Virus record (IMG/VR): IMGVR_UViG_3300028581_000007
Location: 1-34,118 of that record
Reading direction: 5' to 3' (one strand)
Origin: a virus
DNA: 34,118 nucleotides
The number at the start of each line of letters is the position of its first letter. Position 1 is the first letter of the stretch. The translations under genes and the position numbers were made by a program. Below the pieces are notes generated by a model that was not told where the DNA came from, made no database searches, and worked only from the letters and a program-made list of their open reading frames with translations. Below, piece by piece: positions 20,524-27,471 of the stretch.

Positions 20524-21561
20524 CTATTTGTCTCCGGGATAAATCTGTGTTTTAGATAGTTCCGATTTAGCGCGTCTACATTTATCACACTCCTCTACTT
20601 CCGACACTTTTTCGTTATGATACTTCAAATGCCCATATACGGTGCTTTTACTAATTTTCATCTTATCAGCTATGGCTCCATGTGGTCTTCCATCGTTTTT
20701 CATTTTCATTATATCTGCATGAACGGTATCACCTATCCTATAATCTGGTTTTGACTCAATCATTTCTTCCCCGTGTTCAACCTTTATCCCTACAGAGCTT
20801 AGTATATCTTCTCCGGGGATTTTATGCCACTTGTGGTAGTCAAATGTTCCAACGCCATGACTTCCCCCATTTGTGACCAATATAAACTCGTTTTGCCTCA
20901 TTTTTTGGAGACTCATAGGAACGTAAGTGCTATAGAGCCATCTTAGGTCTTGTGGTAATCCTTGAAGACCTAGACTTTTAATAAAGAGGTTATCTATAGT
21001 AATTCTAACATCTAAATCGATACTCGTCATTTTTTGTGTGTCTAATCCTAGAGAGAATCCACAGTGGCGGGCTTCTCGGATAAAATATGTCATTTCCGCT
21101 TTTGCTATTGTTTGGTCGTTTGATACTTTCAATCTTGAATATAATAGGTTCGCCGCTTCTCTGATAACAGTGTATATATTTTTACTGAAGAGTAATCTCG
21201 CGTAAATTAGTTTAATTATATTGTTGATTTGTTGATATTCCGCGTCAATACTTGAATAGAGTGGTGATGAACTTATCATTAAATCATATTTTTCAAAATC
21301 ACTTAACTGAAATTTTGAGACGGGTTTTGTTTCCCAGCTTGAATCTACTGATGTGTTATCTCCATGTAGAAGAAGCACCTTTTCTTCTTCAATTCCCTCT
21401 GATCTAAGCCACGCTAGGGCTTCCCCATCTCGGCTTCCGAATAAGTCCAAGACCGGTAATTGTCTAGCTCTAAATTGCAATCCTAAATCTTCAAGTAATG
21501 TACTTTTTCCCGCGCCTCTTTTGCCAATAGCCATGTGTGTTTCTGTGCCACCAATCTGCAT
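20524..21561 (-). CDS. Packaging-type ATPase with HTH and zinc knuckle
   Basis: 345 residues. Walker A is GKRGAGKST (13-21), almost at the N-terminus. IYTVIREAANLLYSRL (about 131-146) is in the Walker B place. FIREARHCGFSLGLDTQKMT followed by SID (about 159-181) is the HerA/FtsK 'sensor' strand. A C-terminal helix-turn-helix (DGRPHGAIADKMKISKSTVY, about 293-312) and a C-x2-C (CDKC, about 328-331) come last. Archaeal virus genome-packaging ATPases belong to this class, and it sits with structural-type genes. Distinct from the 554-residue ATPase at 15300. Confidence 0.76.
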   Translation of the reverse strand: MQIGGTETHMAIGKRGAGKSTLLEDLGLQFRARQLPVLDLFGSRDGEALAWLRSEGIEEEKVLLLHGDNTSVDSSWETKPVSKFQLSDFEKYDLMISSSPLYSSIDAEYQQINNIIKLIYARLLFSKNIYTVIREAANLLYSRLKVSNDQTIAKAEMTYFIREARHCGFSLGLDTQKMTSIDLDVRITIDNLFIKSLGLQGLPQDLRWLYSTYVPMSLQKMRQNEFILVTNGGSHGVGTFDYHKWHKIPGEDILSSVGIKVEHGEEMIESKPDYRIGDTVHADIMKMKNDGRPHGAIADKMKISKSTVYGHLKYHNEKVSEVEECDKCRRAKSELSKTQIYPGDK

Positions 21562-21596
21562 ACCATCCCCTAAATAACGTCCCCACCGGTGTATCT

Positions 21597-22175
21597 TCAG
21601 TTTTTATCACCATGATATAGTTTCATTAACTCGGTATATGTTTCTGGGCTTACTATTTCGCTAAGTTGACGGCTCATATTCTCTATTATCGGCACCGCGT
21701 AGAGAAGGAAATCACTTACCATGTTTGCGAATCCTGCGGGGCTTAGGTTTCGACAACTCTGCATAAATGCCGCCACGTAGTCGCCTTTCTCGATGGCAGA
21801 GGTTATTTTCTCGGAGCGTTCCCCTTCTGCAACCCACGCATAGCATTCAGGTACACGCCAGGGGATTATATCCCGATCCCAGTTAACAGTTTTTAGGCTG
21901 ACACTATATGTGACTTCGCCCCATTTATCCGTGTTTTTAATGGCGGTTGCTAGGCGCTGTGAGATGGTATAGAGGCTAAGAGCTACTTTTTTATCTATCC
22001 GGGTTTTGTCCTCTGTTTTCTTGTCGATGCTTAGGGCTGCACGGGTGATGTGACTGACGGTTTGTAGGGGCTCCGCGTTTACGGCTTCGATCAGGTGGCT
22101 GCATAGCAATCTTTCGTAGGCGTTGAATTGGGGGCGCTGGAAGAATCCGCTGACATCTTTTTCCTCATTTTCCAT
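21597..22175 (-). CDS. Hypothetical structural-module protein (192 aa)
   Basis: 192 residues, soluble and mostly helical: QFNAYERLLCSHLIEAVNAE, then TRIDKKVALSLYTISQRLAT, then a Trp-rich stretch (NWDRDIIPWRVPECYAWVAE), then SDFLLYAVPIIENMSRQLSE. No family recognised. It overlaps the upstream gene by one base (TAATG) and is followed 35 bases later by the ATPase, so the three may form an assembly or packaging cassette. Confidence 0.65.
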   Translation of the reverse strand: MENEEKDVSGFFQRPQFNAYERLLCSHLIEAVNAEPLQTVSHITRAALSIDKKTEDKTRIDKKVALSLYTISQRLATAIKNTDKWGEVTYSVSLKTVNWDRDIIPWRVPECYAWVAEGERSEKITSAIEKGDYVAAFMQSCRNLSPAGFANMVSDFLLYAVPIIENMSRQLSEIVSPETYTELMKLYHGDKN

Positions 22176-22687
22176 TAAGTTTCACCTATGTTTGGTTTCT
22201 TCCACGTTTGCCCTGCTTCATATAGTTCTTCTTGGATAATGACAAATAATTTATAAAAATCCACATTTTCTTTTTTGACTAGACGAGGACTGATAAGTAC
22301 GGGTTCGCCAAATGTCTCCTCCTCAATTTCAGCTTCGTATTCTTCCCCCGTTTCTGGATCTTTTTTAATCTCTATATGCTTCTTGATTTGGCGGAGATAT
22401 GGATCATAGTTGTCATCCGTTGGTAGATTTCGGTAAACGGGGTTTTCCGGGGTTCCCAACTTCCGCTTATTTCTTTCTTTATACTCCCATTCTTCTACCA
22501 TAGAAATGTATTCTGATTTACGATTAGCCACTTTTTCCTGTAGATCAGGGCGAATGTTTCCTAGAAGAGTCATAATGGATTTATTAGCGCGTTCTACGTT
22601 ACCTTCATCACGGTAACGATTACAAAATCGTATCTGTAGTTCAACACGCTCCGTAGGGGTAAGTGTATCACGTTCTGTTTTGCTCAT
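22175..22687 (-). CDS. Hypothetical protein (170 aa)
   Basis: 170 residues, very charged. The N-terminal helical part (TERVELQIRFCNRYRDEGNV, IMTLLGNIRPDLQEKVANRK) is followed by a Tyr-rich middle (YRNLPTDDNYDPYLRQIKKH) and an acidic loop (DPETGEEYEAEIEEETFGEP). The end is VDFYKLFVIIQEELYEAGQT. ATG 22685-22687 overlaps the upstream gene by 20 bases. No known motif. Confidence 0.65.
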   Translation of the reverse strand: MSKTERDTLTPTERVELQIRFCNRYRDEGNVERANKSIMTLLGNIRPDLQEKVANRKSEYISMVEEWEYKERNKRKLGTPENPVYRNLPTDDNYDPYLRQIKKHIEIKKDPETGEEYEAEIEEETFGEPVLISPRLVKKENVDFYKLFVIIQEELYEAGQTWKKPNIGET

Positions 22688-23066
22688 CTGGTATTCCCAT
22701 CCGCTCTTTTTCTTTTTGCTCGTGGTGTCCCGGCTGCACGACTTCGAGGAGTCTGTCGAGGAAGCCGGGTTTCTGCATCATGGCGTTTATATCGGCTGGT
22801 GAGCCGTGTTTTACTGATTCGCCGTGTATGGCGTCTGCGCGTCCTCGCCCGTTTATGCCGATGCTGACGCGGCTGAAGGTGTCGTCGAAGGCTCTCCAGA
22901 ATATGCTTCCCTCGTCTTTTCTCATTCGGGCGTAGATTTTGAGGGCGCGGTCTGCTTCGTCGTATATGCCGAATTTCTCGTTGTCTATTTCTCCCGCGTC
23001 GCTGCGTTTGGCGTCGGTGTCTAGGTTTCCCAGTAGGGGCACATCATTTGGCTGGGGGTCACTCAT
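22668..23066 (-). CDS. Hypothetical protein (132 aa)
   Basis: 132 residues, soluble, with a long helical centre (DEADRALKIYARMRKDEGSI, FWRAFDDTFSRVSIGINGRG) and a C-terminal part AMMQKPGFLDRLLEVVQPGH ending in charged residues. Low-complexity N-terminus. It follows the membrane protein at 23070 by three bases. The repeated GRGRADAIHGESVKHGSPAD stretch may be a flexible loop. Function unknown. Confidence 0.62.
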   Translation of the reverse strand: MSDPQPNDVPLLGNLDTDAKRSDAGEIDNEKFGIYDEADRALKIYARMRKDEGSIFWRAFDDTFSRVSIGINGRGRADAIHGESVKHGSPADINAMMQKPGFLDRLLEVVQPGHHEQKEKERMGIPDEQNRT

Positions 23067-23069
23067 GGG

Positions 23070-23711
23070 TTATCCGATCCTTATCCACTTCATCGTGACG
23101 GCGAGAAGCATTAGCAGGGCTCCGCCGAATGCGCCCATGAGCACGGGCATCCACTGTATCTTGCCCTTCATTGCCTTGGATACTTTGTCTGCGAAGTAGT
23201 CGATCATGCTCTTGTCGGATTCGGTGTGTCGGCTCTCGTTTCCCGCCCCGGCTTTGTCCTCTGTCTTGGCGGGTTCTATGATGACTCCGAAGGTGTTTTT
23301 CTCAAGCTTGTCCTTTATCTCGGGGGCGGTTTTCTCCCAGAGTTCGTCTCCGATGAGCAGGCGGATCGTGTCTGGGATGCTTAGTTCCTCCTCCTCTGCG
23401 CCCTGCATCTTCGCGGTGTGGCCTCCGGCTTCGAATGCGAAGAATATGGTTTTTCCGGTGCCTTTCTCCATGTAGCCGCTGCCACGCTTTATGAAGTGGC
23501 GCGTGACGCCTTTTTTATCCTTGGCGCCTTCGAGGGCGGTGTCTGATTCGTTTACGATTGGGACGCGCTCGAATCGCTTGTCCCTGTCTCTGAGTAGGAG
23601 TACCTCGGTTTTTCTAGCGTTTCCGGCGAGTCCGAGGCGTTCCCTGTAAACGTATGCTGCTGTGGCTAGGATGGCTGCGCCGCCGATTACTGCGATGGTG
23701 ACGAGAGACAC
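23070..23711 (-). CDS. Membrane protein with soluble domain between two helices
   Basis: 213 residues from GTG 23709-23711. One helix at each end (VTIAVIGGAAILATAAYVY at about 4-22; WMPVLMGAFGGALLMLLAVT near 189-208) flanks a soluble, mixed alpha/beta domain of about 160 residues (EVLLLRDRDKRFERVPIVNE, KTIFFAFEAGGHTAKMQG). It overlaps the upstream gene by 25 bases. No family recognised; a virion membrane or assembly protein is plausible. Confidence 0.68.
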   Translation of the reverse strand: MSLVTIAVIGGAAILATAAYVYRERLGLAGNARKTEVLLLRDRDKRFERVPIVNESDTALEGAKDKKGVTRHFIKRGSGYMEKGTGKTIFFAFEAGGHTAKMQGAEEEELSIPDTIRLLIGDELWEKTAPEIKDKLEKNTFGVIIEPAKTEDKAGAGNESRHTESDKSMIDYFADKVSKAMKGKIQWMPVLMGAFGGALLMLLAVTMKWIRIG

Positions 23712-23932
23712 TTGTTTTCCTCCTCCTTGATTTCATCCAGTTTCGCGCCGTAGTATGAATATGCGAATATGGCCAGTGTTAGTGCGCCTATTGGGGCGAT
23801 TATCCAATTAGAATCTAGGAATGTCTGGATTATTGAAAGTCTGACGAAAAGGGATCCTAACGCTATTCCACACATTAAACCGAATTGCATGTTTGCCTTT
23901 TGTCTAGCATACTTGAAGTCTTTATTTTTCAC
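23687..23932 (-). CDS. Two-helix membrane protein (81 aa)
   Basis: 81 residues from GTG 23930-23932 (GTGA overlap). Two hydrophobic helices, around FGLMCGIALGSLFVRLSIIQ and WIIAPIGALTLAIFAYSYYG, are separated by a short loop, with a charged C-terminus (KLDEIKEEENKCLSSPSQ). Its size and helix pair are like small virion membrane proteins; it is a weaker coat candidate than 32580 because the tail is long and charged. Confidence 0.66.
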   Translation of the reverse strand: MKNKDFKYARQKANMQFGLMCGIALGSLFVRLSIIQTFLDSNWIIAPIGALTLAIFAYSYYGAKLDEIKEEENKCLSSPSQ

Positions 23933-24126
23933 TCTTCTTCCTCCTCTGGTGGTGTTTGGCTTGAAACGATTACGTAGTTTAGGCTTCTTCTATGGATTGA
24001 ACTGCCATGGGGCTTTTTCTTGACTACGGAGAAGGTTCTTATTTCATGCCCTATAACTGTGGCATCGTCAGGTATCTCCACTTCCCCATTTACGACTTGA
24101 ATCCTAGATATGTAGAGTTTCTTCAA
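23929..24126 (-). CDS. Hypothetical protein (65 aa)
   Basis: 65 residues from TTG 24124-24126, with GGAGA upstream. Beta-rich N-terminus (KKLYISRIQVVNGEVEIPDD, ATVIGHEIRTFSVVKKKPHG), then LNYVIVSSQTPPEEEEE, ending in five glutamates. It lies five bases after the RHH gene and overlaps the next gene as GTGA. No motif recognised. Confidence 0.6.
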   Translation of the reverse strand: MKKLYISRIQVVNGEVEIPDDATVIGHEIRTFSVVKKKPHGSSIHRRSLNYVIVSSQTPPEEEEE

Positions 24127-24131
24127 TTTTT

Positions 24132-24293
24132 CTATGTCTCCTTCTCCATTTTCTTCAGCCTCTTTTCGTCTTCTTCTCGTTCTAGTCCTATGCGTATGAG
24201 TTCGTTTGCGGCTCGGGTGTTCGTGGTGTATCTGCGTTTCTCCTTATACAGTTTTACCCCTTCTTCTAGGGGCGTTTCAACTCGGATGTTCAT
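24132..24293 (-). CDS. Ribbon-helix-helix repressor heading the minus structural operon (53 aa)
   Basis: 53 residues. The strand MNIRVETPLEEG is followed by helix one (VKLYKEKRRY), TTNTRAAN and helix two (ELIRIGLEREEDEKRLKKME). This is the RHH layout, with a long charged C-terminal helix. It is the first gene after the 24294-24395 promoter region. It probably controls that promoter and the divergent 24396 unit. Confidence 0.72.
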   Translation of the reverse strand: MNIRVETPLEEGVKLYKEKRRYTTNTRAANELIRIGLEREEDEKRLKKMEKET

Positions 24294-24395
24294 GTTTTCA
24301 CTGTATGAGAGTATCCGGCTCTGCGTTTAAAAATGTGTGGTTCTGAATAATTCTGAATGAATACGATTAAATAATTCAGCGTACTCCCCTTATTC
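24294..24395. promoter_or_regulatory. Divergent promoters with 10-bp-spaced TTCTGAAT boxes
   Basis: The minus TTTTTAAA box (about 24325-24333) lies about 32-40 bases before ATG 24293. The plus ATTAAATAA box (about 24366-24374) lies 22-30 bases before ATG 24396. Two TTCTGAAT boxes (24341-24348 and 24351-24358) are exactly 10 bp apart between the two TATA boxes, and AATTCAG (24372-24378) is an inverted half-site. This fits tandem binding by the adjacent RHH protein. Confidence 0.6.
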
Positions 24396-24722
24396 ATGGA
24401 GCGTCTTCGTGGGTGGGTTGATAGGGTCCGCGCCGCGTTTGCCGCGCCCGCCAAGAAGCCCTCTGGGTGGCTCGTAGGCGACGAACCCGCGCCCACACAG
24501 AAGCCCACCGCCGCGGAGAACCTTTTCAGTGGATTCAAGGCGTTCTGGGTGAATCAGCGCCGCCGAGTCCTCCGACTCCTAGCCGCCCTCGTAGCACTCA
24601 CGGACCTAATCCTCGGCGCGTTCCTCTACTCAAACATATGGTACTTAAACCTGCTCCTCTACGCCTACCTCGTACCAAGCTTCATAATCACGATACACTA
24701 CATGAGGCTAACACGAAAATGA
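24396..24722 (+). CDS. Two-helix membrane protein (108 aa)
   Basis: 108 residues. A basic, Pro/Ala-rich N-terminus (GWVDRVRAAFAAPAKKPSGW) is followed by two helices, around VLRLLAALVALTDLILGAFL and LNLLLYAYLVPSFIITIHYM, ending in RLTRK. It is the first gene of the large plus-strand virion module, apparently leaderless. Codons in the second half end mainly in C or A. Its stop overlaps the next ATG (ATGA). No family recognised. Confidence 0.68.
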   Translation: MERLRGWVDRVRAAFAAPAKKPSGWLVGDEPAPTQKPTAAENLFSGFKAFWVNQRRRVLRLLAALVALTDLILGAFLYSNIWYLNLLLYAYLVPSFIITIHYMRLTRK

Positions 24723-25162
24723 GTGAAAGGTTTATGTTTGATTTGGCGAATAATCGCAGCGTTAAGATTCGGAAGGGCGAAATATATTACTGCACCTATG
24801 ATCAGGGCTTCGAGGTCAGCTATCAGGAGCAGCCCGCGCATAAATCGGAGAAGGTGCACACCCATATCTGGATAGCTAATGAATGCTCTGACTACATAGT
24901 TGAGATGTGGAGCATTTTTCACGCAACCGATAACCTAGTTTTACCCCTGAAGACGTACCTCTTCGCCTTCTTGACTGGGTTCGAGGTAGTTGATGAAAAA
25001 TTAGATGGACCGAATTATAAGTTTGAGATAGTTATAAACCGGAAACTAAGCAAGTCCCTGATGAATGACGTTGAGGAGTGGTTTTACGACTTAACGGAAA
25101 TTGCCCTAAACCGCATCTGGATGAAAAGCCTGCTAGGTGAAAATGGTGCTGAAGACGCGTGA
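24719..25162 (+). CDS. Hypothetical soluble protein (147 aa)
   Basis: 147 residues from ATG 24719 (ATGA overlap). The frame is open upstream, but that part is the shadow of the membrane gene. Beta-rich: MFDLANNRSVKIRKGEIYYC, VHTHIWIANECSDYIVEMWS, then LKTYLFAFLTGFEVV and KFEIVINRKLSKSLMNDVEE. The end WFYDLTEIALNRIWMKSLLG is an amphipathic helix. No family recognised. Confidence 0.68.
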   Translation: MSERFMFDLANNRSVKIRKGEIYYCTYDQGFEVSYQEQPAHKSEKVHTHIWIANECSDYIVEMWSIFHATDNLVLPLKTYLFAFLTGFEVVDEKLDGPNYKFEIVINRKLSKSLMNDVEEWFYDLTEIALNRIWMKSLLGENGAEDA

Positions 25163-25805
25163 CTTGTCCCTGTTCGGGATCGGTGCAACGCTCTACGCGT
25201 TGGCTGCGTACACCGAGTCCGGGCTTGAGGTCAGTCTAGGGATACCATTACCCTTGTCGGCGGTTGTGCTGGGTCTGATGCTGGGCTTTATGCCCCTATG
25301 GTGCTGGGGCATCCTATACGCGTATGACTTTGGCTCCACTGTGGTCGCTGAGGCGGTGAACTACTCCCGGAGCCTAGCCTTCTTCACGACGGCGATAGAG
25401 GCGGCGGGCAACATGCCTGAAAACGTGGTCGCTACACAGGTATTAATTGACCCTAATTTAGTTTTAGCAATAGTCTACATGATTATATCCAGCGTCTTCA
25501 TCTTCTACCTTGTTGGCTGGTTATCTGTTGACTTCTTTAAGGAGGTTCTCTTCAACGCTGGCATTATAGCTTTTTTAATGTATTTTCCCGCCATAATATT
25601 TGTTCCCCAGTTAACCAAATTATTGGATAAATATGGGAATATGGATAACGTTATGAACAGTGGCGCGGTAGAGATGGCTACTATCACCGCACAAGCTAGC
25701 GTCCTTGCGGGTATCTGGATCACTTTGGTCGCCCCCTTCATAGCGCACCTGCTTTTCCGCCGAACCGCGCTGTATCGTCGCCTGCGCGCCGTCAACGTCT
25801 TCTAG
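25137..25805 (+). CDS. Multi-pass membrane protein (222 aa)
   Basis: 222 residues from GTG 25137, or 220 from ATG 25143. I count five or six membrane helices: FGIGATLYALAAY, PLSAVVLGLMLGFMPLWCWG, LVLAIVYMIISSVFIFYLVG, LFNAGIIAFLMYFPAIIFVP and AQASVLAGIWITLVAPFIAH, ending in LLFRRTALYRRLR. It overlaps its neighbour by 26 bases. It resembles no transporter family I know; a virion or assembly membrane component is possible. Confidence 0.7.
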   Translation: MKMVLKTRDLSLFGIGATLYALAAYTESGLEVSLGIPLPLSAVVLGLMLGFMPLWCWGILYAYDFGSTVVAEAVNYSRSLAFFTTAIEAAGNMPENVVATQVLIDPNLVLAIVYMIISSVFIFYLVGWLSVDFFKEVLFNAGIIAFLMYFPAIIFVPQLTKLLDKYGNMDNVMNSGAVEMATITAQASVLAGIWITLVAPFIAHLLFRRTALYRRLRAVNVF

Positions 25806-25819
25806 AGGCGCGGCGTGGG

Positions 25820-25843
25820 AAATTCTTAAATTCTTAAATTCTG
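25820..25843 (+). repeat. Three tandem 8-bp AAATTCTT repeats
   Basis: AAATTCTT, AAATTCTT, AAATTCTG follow each other without gaps at 25820-25843, upstream of the gene at 25875. A weak AT-rich stretch, ATTCTTTA (about 25853-25860), follows. The repeat period is 8 bp rather than the 10 bp of the RHH sites, so one should not assume the same protein. Possibly a regulator site. Confidence 0.5.
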
Positions 25844-25874
25844 AAAAAGCGTATTCTTTACCCGTGAATGATTG

Positions 25875-26156
25875 ATGCCGGTGAAGGGTCCGACTGGTTA
25901 CGATTTCTGGGCTGCGTGTGGAAACAAGGAGGAGGCGCAGAAGACCGCCAAGGCGCGAGCCAAGTACACGGGTAAGAAGGACGAAGGTAAGGAAGCTTGG
26001 ATACCGTAATTACGGCGTCTTCGAGTCAAAGTACGGTGGTAAGCGGAGTTGAAGCACTATACTAAGCGTAAGGGTTCGCCGCCCTGCCGGACGGCGGAGC
26101 AGAAGAAGCGGTACGACAAGTGGTACTACCGCAACGTAACATGCAAGGGGAAGTAA
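25875..26156 (+). pseudogene. Lysine-rich small protein gene with two compensating frameshifts
   Basis: Reading from ATG 25875 gives 44 residues (MPVKGPTGYDFWAACGNKEE onward) and stops at 26009. From 25993 the +1 frame continues sensibly as KLGYRNYGVFESKYGGKR, then stops at 26052. The original frame resumes at 26049 with KHYTKRKGSPPCRTAEQKKR and YDKWYYRNVTCKGK to TAA 26156. The total, 282 bases, is divisible by three, as expected if one base shift offset the other. The end resembles the 39-residue protein at 26906. It is a pseudogene, a sequencing error, or two separate mini-genes. Confidence 0.5.
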
Positions 26157-26213
26157 TCGGCTTTTAGAAGTGGTTAAATTCTCATATGGTGAGGTTAACC
26201 TAGTGATCCACCT

Positions 26214-26522
26214 ATGTCATTCTGGGATAGGGTGAAAGCCGCCAAGGATGCCACTACGTCAAAGATTAACGATGTGCGCGCGGAGGCTGAGGCGCGTCGC
26301 CTCCAACGCGAAGCCGAAGAGGACGCGAAACTCAGGGCGAAGGAGACCGAGCTTTCCCTCGTTCAGAAGAAGCTAGAGCTGAGGAAGCGGGTTCAGAGGC
26401 AGGAGCGGCGCATCCGCGACCTCGAGGCGGAGACCACGGTGCGGGGGCGCATAGTCTCCGGCGTCGGCAAGATGATGGTACAGGCTTTGAAGCCGAAGAA
26501 GAGGGACGCGGGGAACACTTAA
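26214..26522 (+). CDS. Basic coiled-coil protein, copy 1 (102 aa)
   Basis: 102 residues. Almost all coiled coil: MSFWDRVKAAKDATTSKIND, then long Glu/Lys/Arg heptads around LSLVQKKLELRKRVQRQERR, then a C-terminal RGRIVSGVGKMMVQALKPKK. TTAAATT (26174-26180) could be its TATA box, and GTGATC (26203-26208) fits an archaeal ribosome site. The gene at 26548 has the same layout and a matching C-terminal motif, so the two are probably paralogues. Likely virion or genome-associated protein. Confidence 0.65.
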   Translation: MSFWDRVKAAKDATTSKINDVRAEAEARRLQREAEEDAKLRAKETELSLVQKKLELRKRVQRQERRIRDLEAETTVRGRIVSGVGKMMVQALKPKKRDAGNT

Positions 26523-26547
26523 ATACGTTTTAAGAAATCTTACACCC

Positions 26548-26892
26548 ATGAAGCTTCCGAGCATCAGCGAACTGCGGGACAAGGCGAAGACCGCGACGAA
26601 GCGGGCGGGGAAAGCCATCACGACGGCGCAGACTGGGGTAGAGAAACGCAGAGCCAAGGCGCTTAAGGCGAAGGCGGATAGGGAAGCCGCTGAGATAAAA
26701 CGCTACGAGAAGCGCCTGAACGAGTTAAAGAAGCTGAAGAAGCACGCGAAGACCAAGGCGCAGGTTCAGAGCAAGCAGAGGCAGATTGAAGACATCCGTT
26801 CACAGCTAAGCCTTAAGGACCGCATCATATTCGGAATCAAGAAGAACGCGAACAAGACCATCGACAAGAACTTAAAGAAACACGGGCTCTAG
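26548..26892 (+). CDS. Basic coiled-coil protein, copy 2 (114 aa)
   Basis: 114 residues, coiled coil rich in Lys and Ala (KLPSISELRDKAKTATKRAG, EIKRYEKRLNELKKLKKHAK), ending SLKDRIIFGIKKNANKTIDK. The R-G/D-R-I-(V/I)-x-G-(V/I)-x-K motif aligns with the end of copy 1. Its own TATA box, CTTAAATACG (about 26518-26527), lies about 25 bases upstream, so it can be transcribed independently and leaderless. The strong positive charge suits DNA condensation in a virion (inference). Confidence 0.66.
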   Translation: MKLPSISELRDKAKTATKRAGKAITTAQTGVEKRRAKALKAKADREAAEIKRYEKRLNELKKLKKHAKTKAQVQSKQRQIEDIRSQLSLKDRIIFGIKKNANKTIDKNLKKHGL

Positions 26893-26905
26893 GTGAATCG
26901 ACTCC

Positions 26906-27025
26906 ATGCGTGACACGCGGCATAGCAGGAAGCGGCTGCCCTCCGCCAAGGATAAGAAGGCTTACAACCGCGCCTACTACCTGAAGGTGACCAAGCCTAA
27001 GAAGAAGAGGAAGGGGCGCGGGTAA
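26906..27025 (+). CDS. Arg/Lys-rich micro-protein (39 aa)
   Basis: 39 residues: MRDTRHSRKRLPSAKDKKAY, then NRAYYLKVTKPKKKRKGRG. More than a third of residues are basic. The K-x-Y-N-R-x-YY-x-K-V-T segment resembles the end of the frameshifted gene at 25875. Probably a nucleic-acid-binding virion protein (inference). Confidence 0.58.
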   Translation: MRDTRHSRKRLPSAKDKKAYNRAYYLKVTKPKKKRKGRG

Positions 27026-27027
27026 CG

Positions 27028-27294
27028 TTGCCCCGAAAATCTCCTTATCGTCACCCCGTCAGGAGCTACACGCGGGAGGGTGTCCGCGTTGACAAGTACA
27101 TGCGGGGGGAGGGCAAGGCTCCCGCTGCGCCCCGCGCCGTGATCGGCTCCAAGTCGATGACTGGACCCCGGTGGCGCGTCACCCGCGGCGGATCATCTGT
27201 TACTGTCTCGGGTGCTGACATCGTTGCGGGGATGAGCCGCGGCGTAGACGTGCTGCCCGCAGAGGGACAGAGCGTAACAATCCAGAGAGTCTAA
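27028..27294 (+). CDS. Basic DNA-binding-like protein (88 aa)
   Basis: 88 residues from TTG 27028, two bases after the previous stop. A basic N-terminus (PRKSPYRHPVRSYTREGVRV, DKYMRGEGKAPAAPRAV) is followed by a beta-like C-terminus (WRVTRGGSSVTVSGADIVAG, VDVLPAEGQSVTIQRV). The R-x-Y-T-R-x-G pattern is common among small virion-associated archaeal virus proteins from memory. Function unproven. Confidence 0.62.
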   Translation: MPRKSPYRHPVRSYTREGVRVDKYMRGEGKAPAAPRAVIGSKSMTGPRWRVTRGGSSVTVSGADIVAGMSRGVDVLPAEGQSVTIQRV

Positions 27295-27310
27295 GGGGAG
27301 GTGAAAAAAG

Positions 27311-27466
27311 ACGGCGAAGAACAAGACTAGGAAGGGCAAGAAGACGAAAGTAGGAGTCAGGGTGACTGGGCGCAGCGTCGCCTACATACAGGAGGTCGGC
27401 AAGAAGGGCAAGCTCGGGAAGGCTAAGCCCGTCGTGCTGACCACGGTGAGGGCGCAGAGGAAGTAA
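27311..27466 (+). CDS. Lysine-rich small protein, possible ACG start
   Basis: A frame of 51 residues (AKNKTRKGKKTKVGVRV..., ending VVLTTVRAQRK) has no ATG, GTG or TTG near its beginning. A full GGAGGTGA ribosome site (27297-27304) is followed six bases later by ACG at 27311-27313. ACG GCG AAG AAC would be ATG GCG AAG AAC (MAKNK) with one base changed. The alternatives are a slip in the A6 run after GTG 27301, or a short start at GTG 27362 giving 34 residues. Basic and near similar genes, so probably virion-associated. Confidence 0.5.
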   Translation, partial: TAKNKTRKGKKTKVGVRVTGRSVAYIQEVGKKGKLGKAKPVVLTTVRAQRK

Positions 27467-27471
27467 CTGAT

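Noticed and set aside
24467-24718. Upstream extension of the 147-residue protein
   Set aside because: Arg/His/Pro-rich shadow of the membrane gene. ATG 24719 with ATGA overlap is the natural start.
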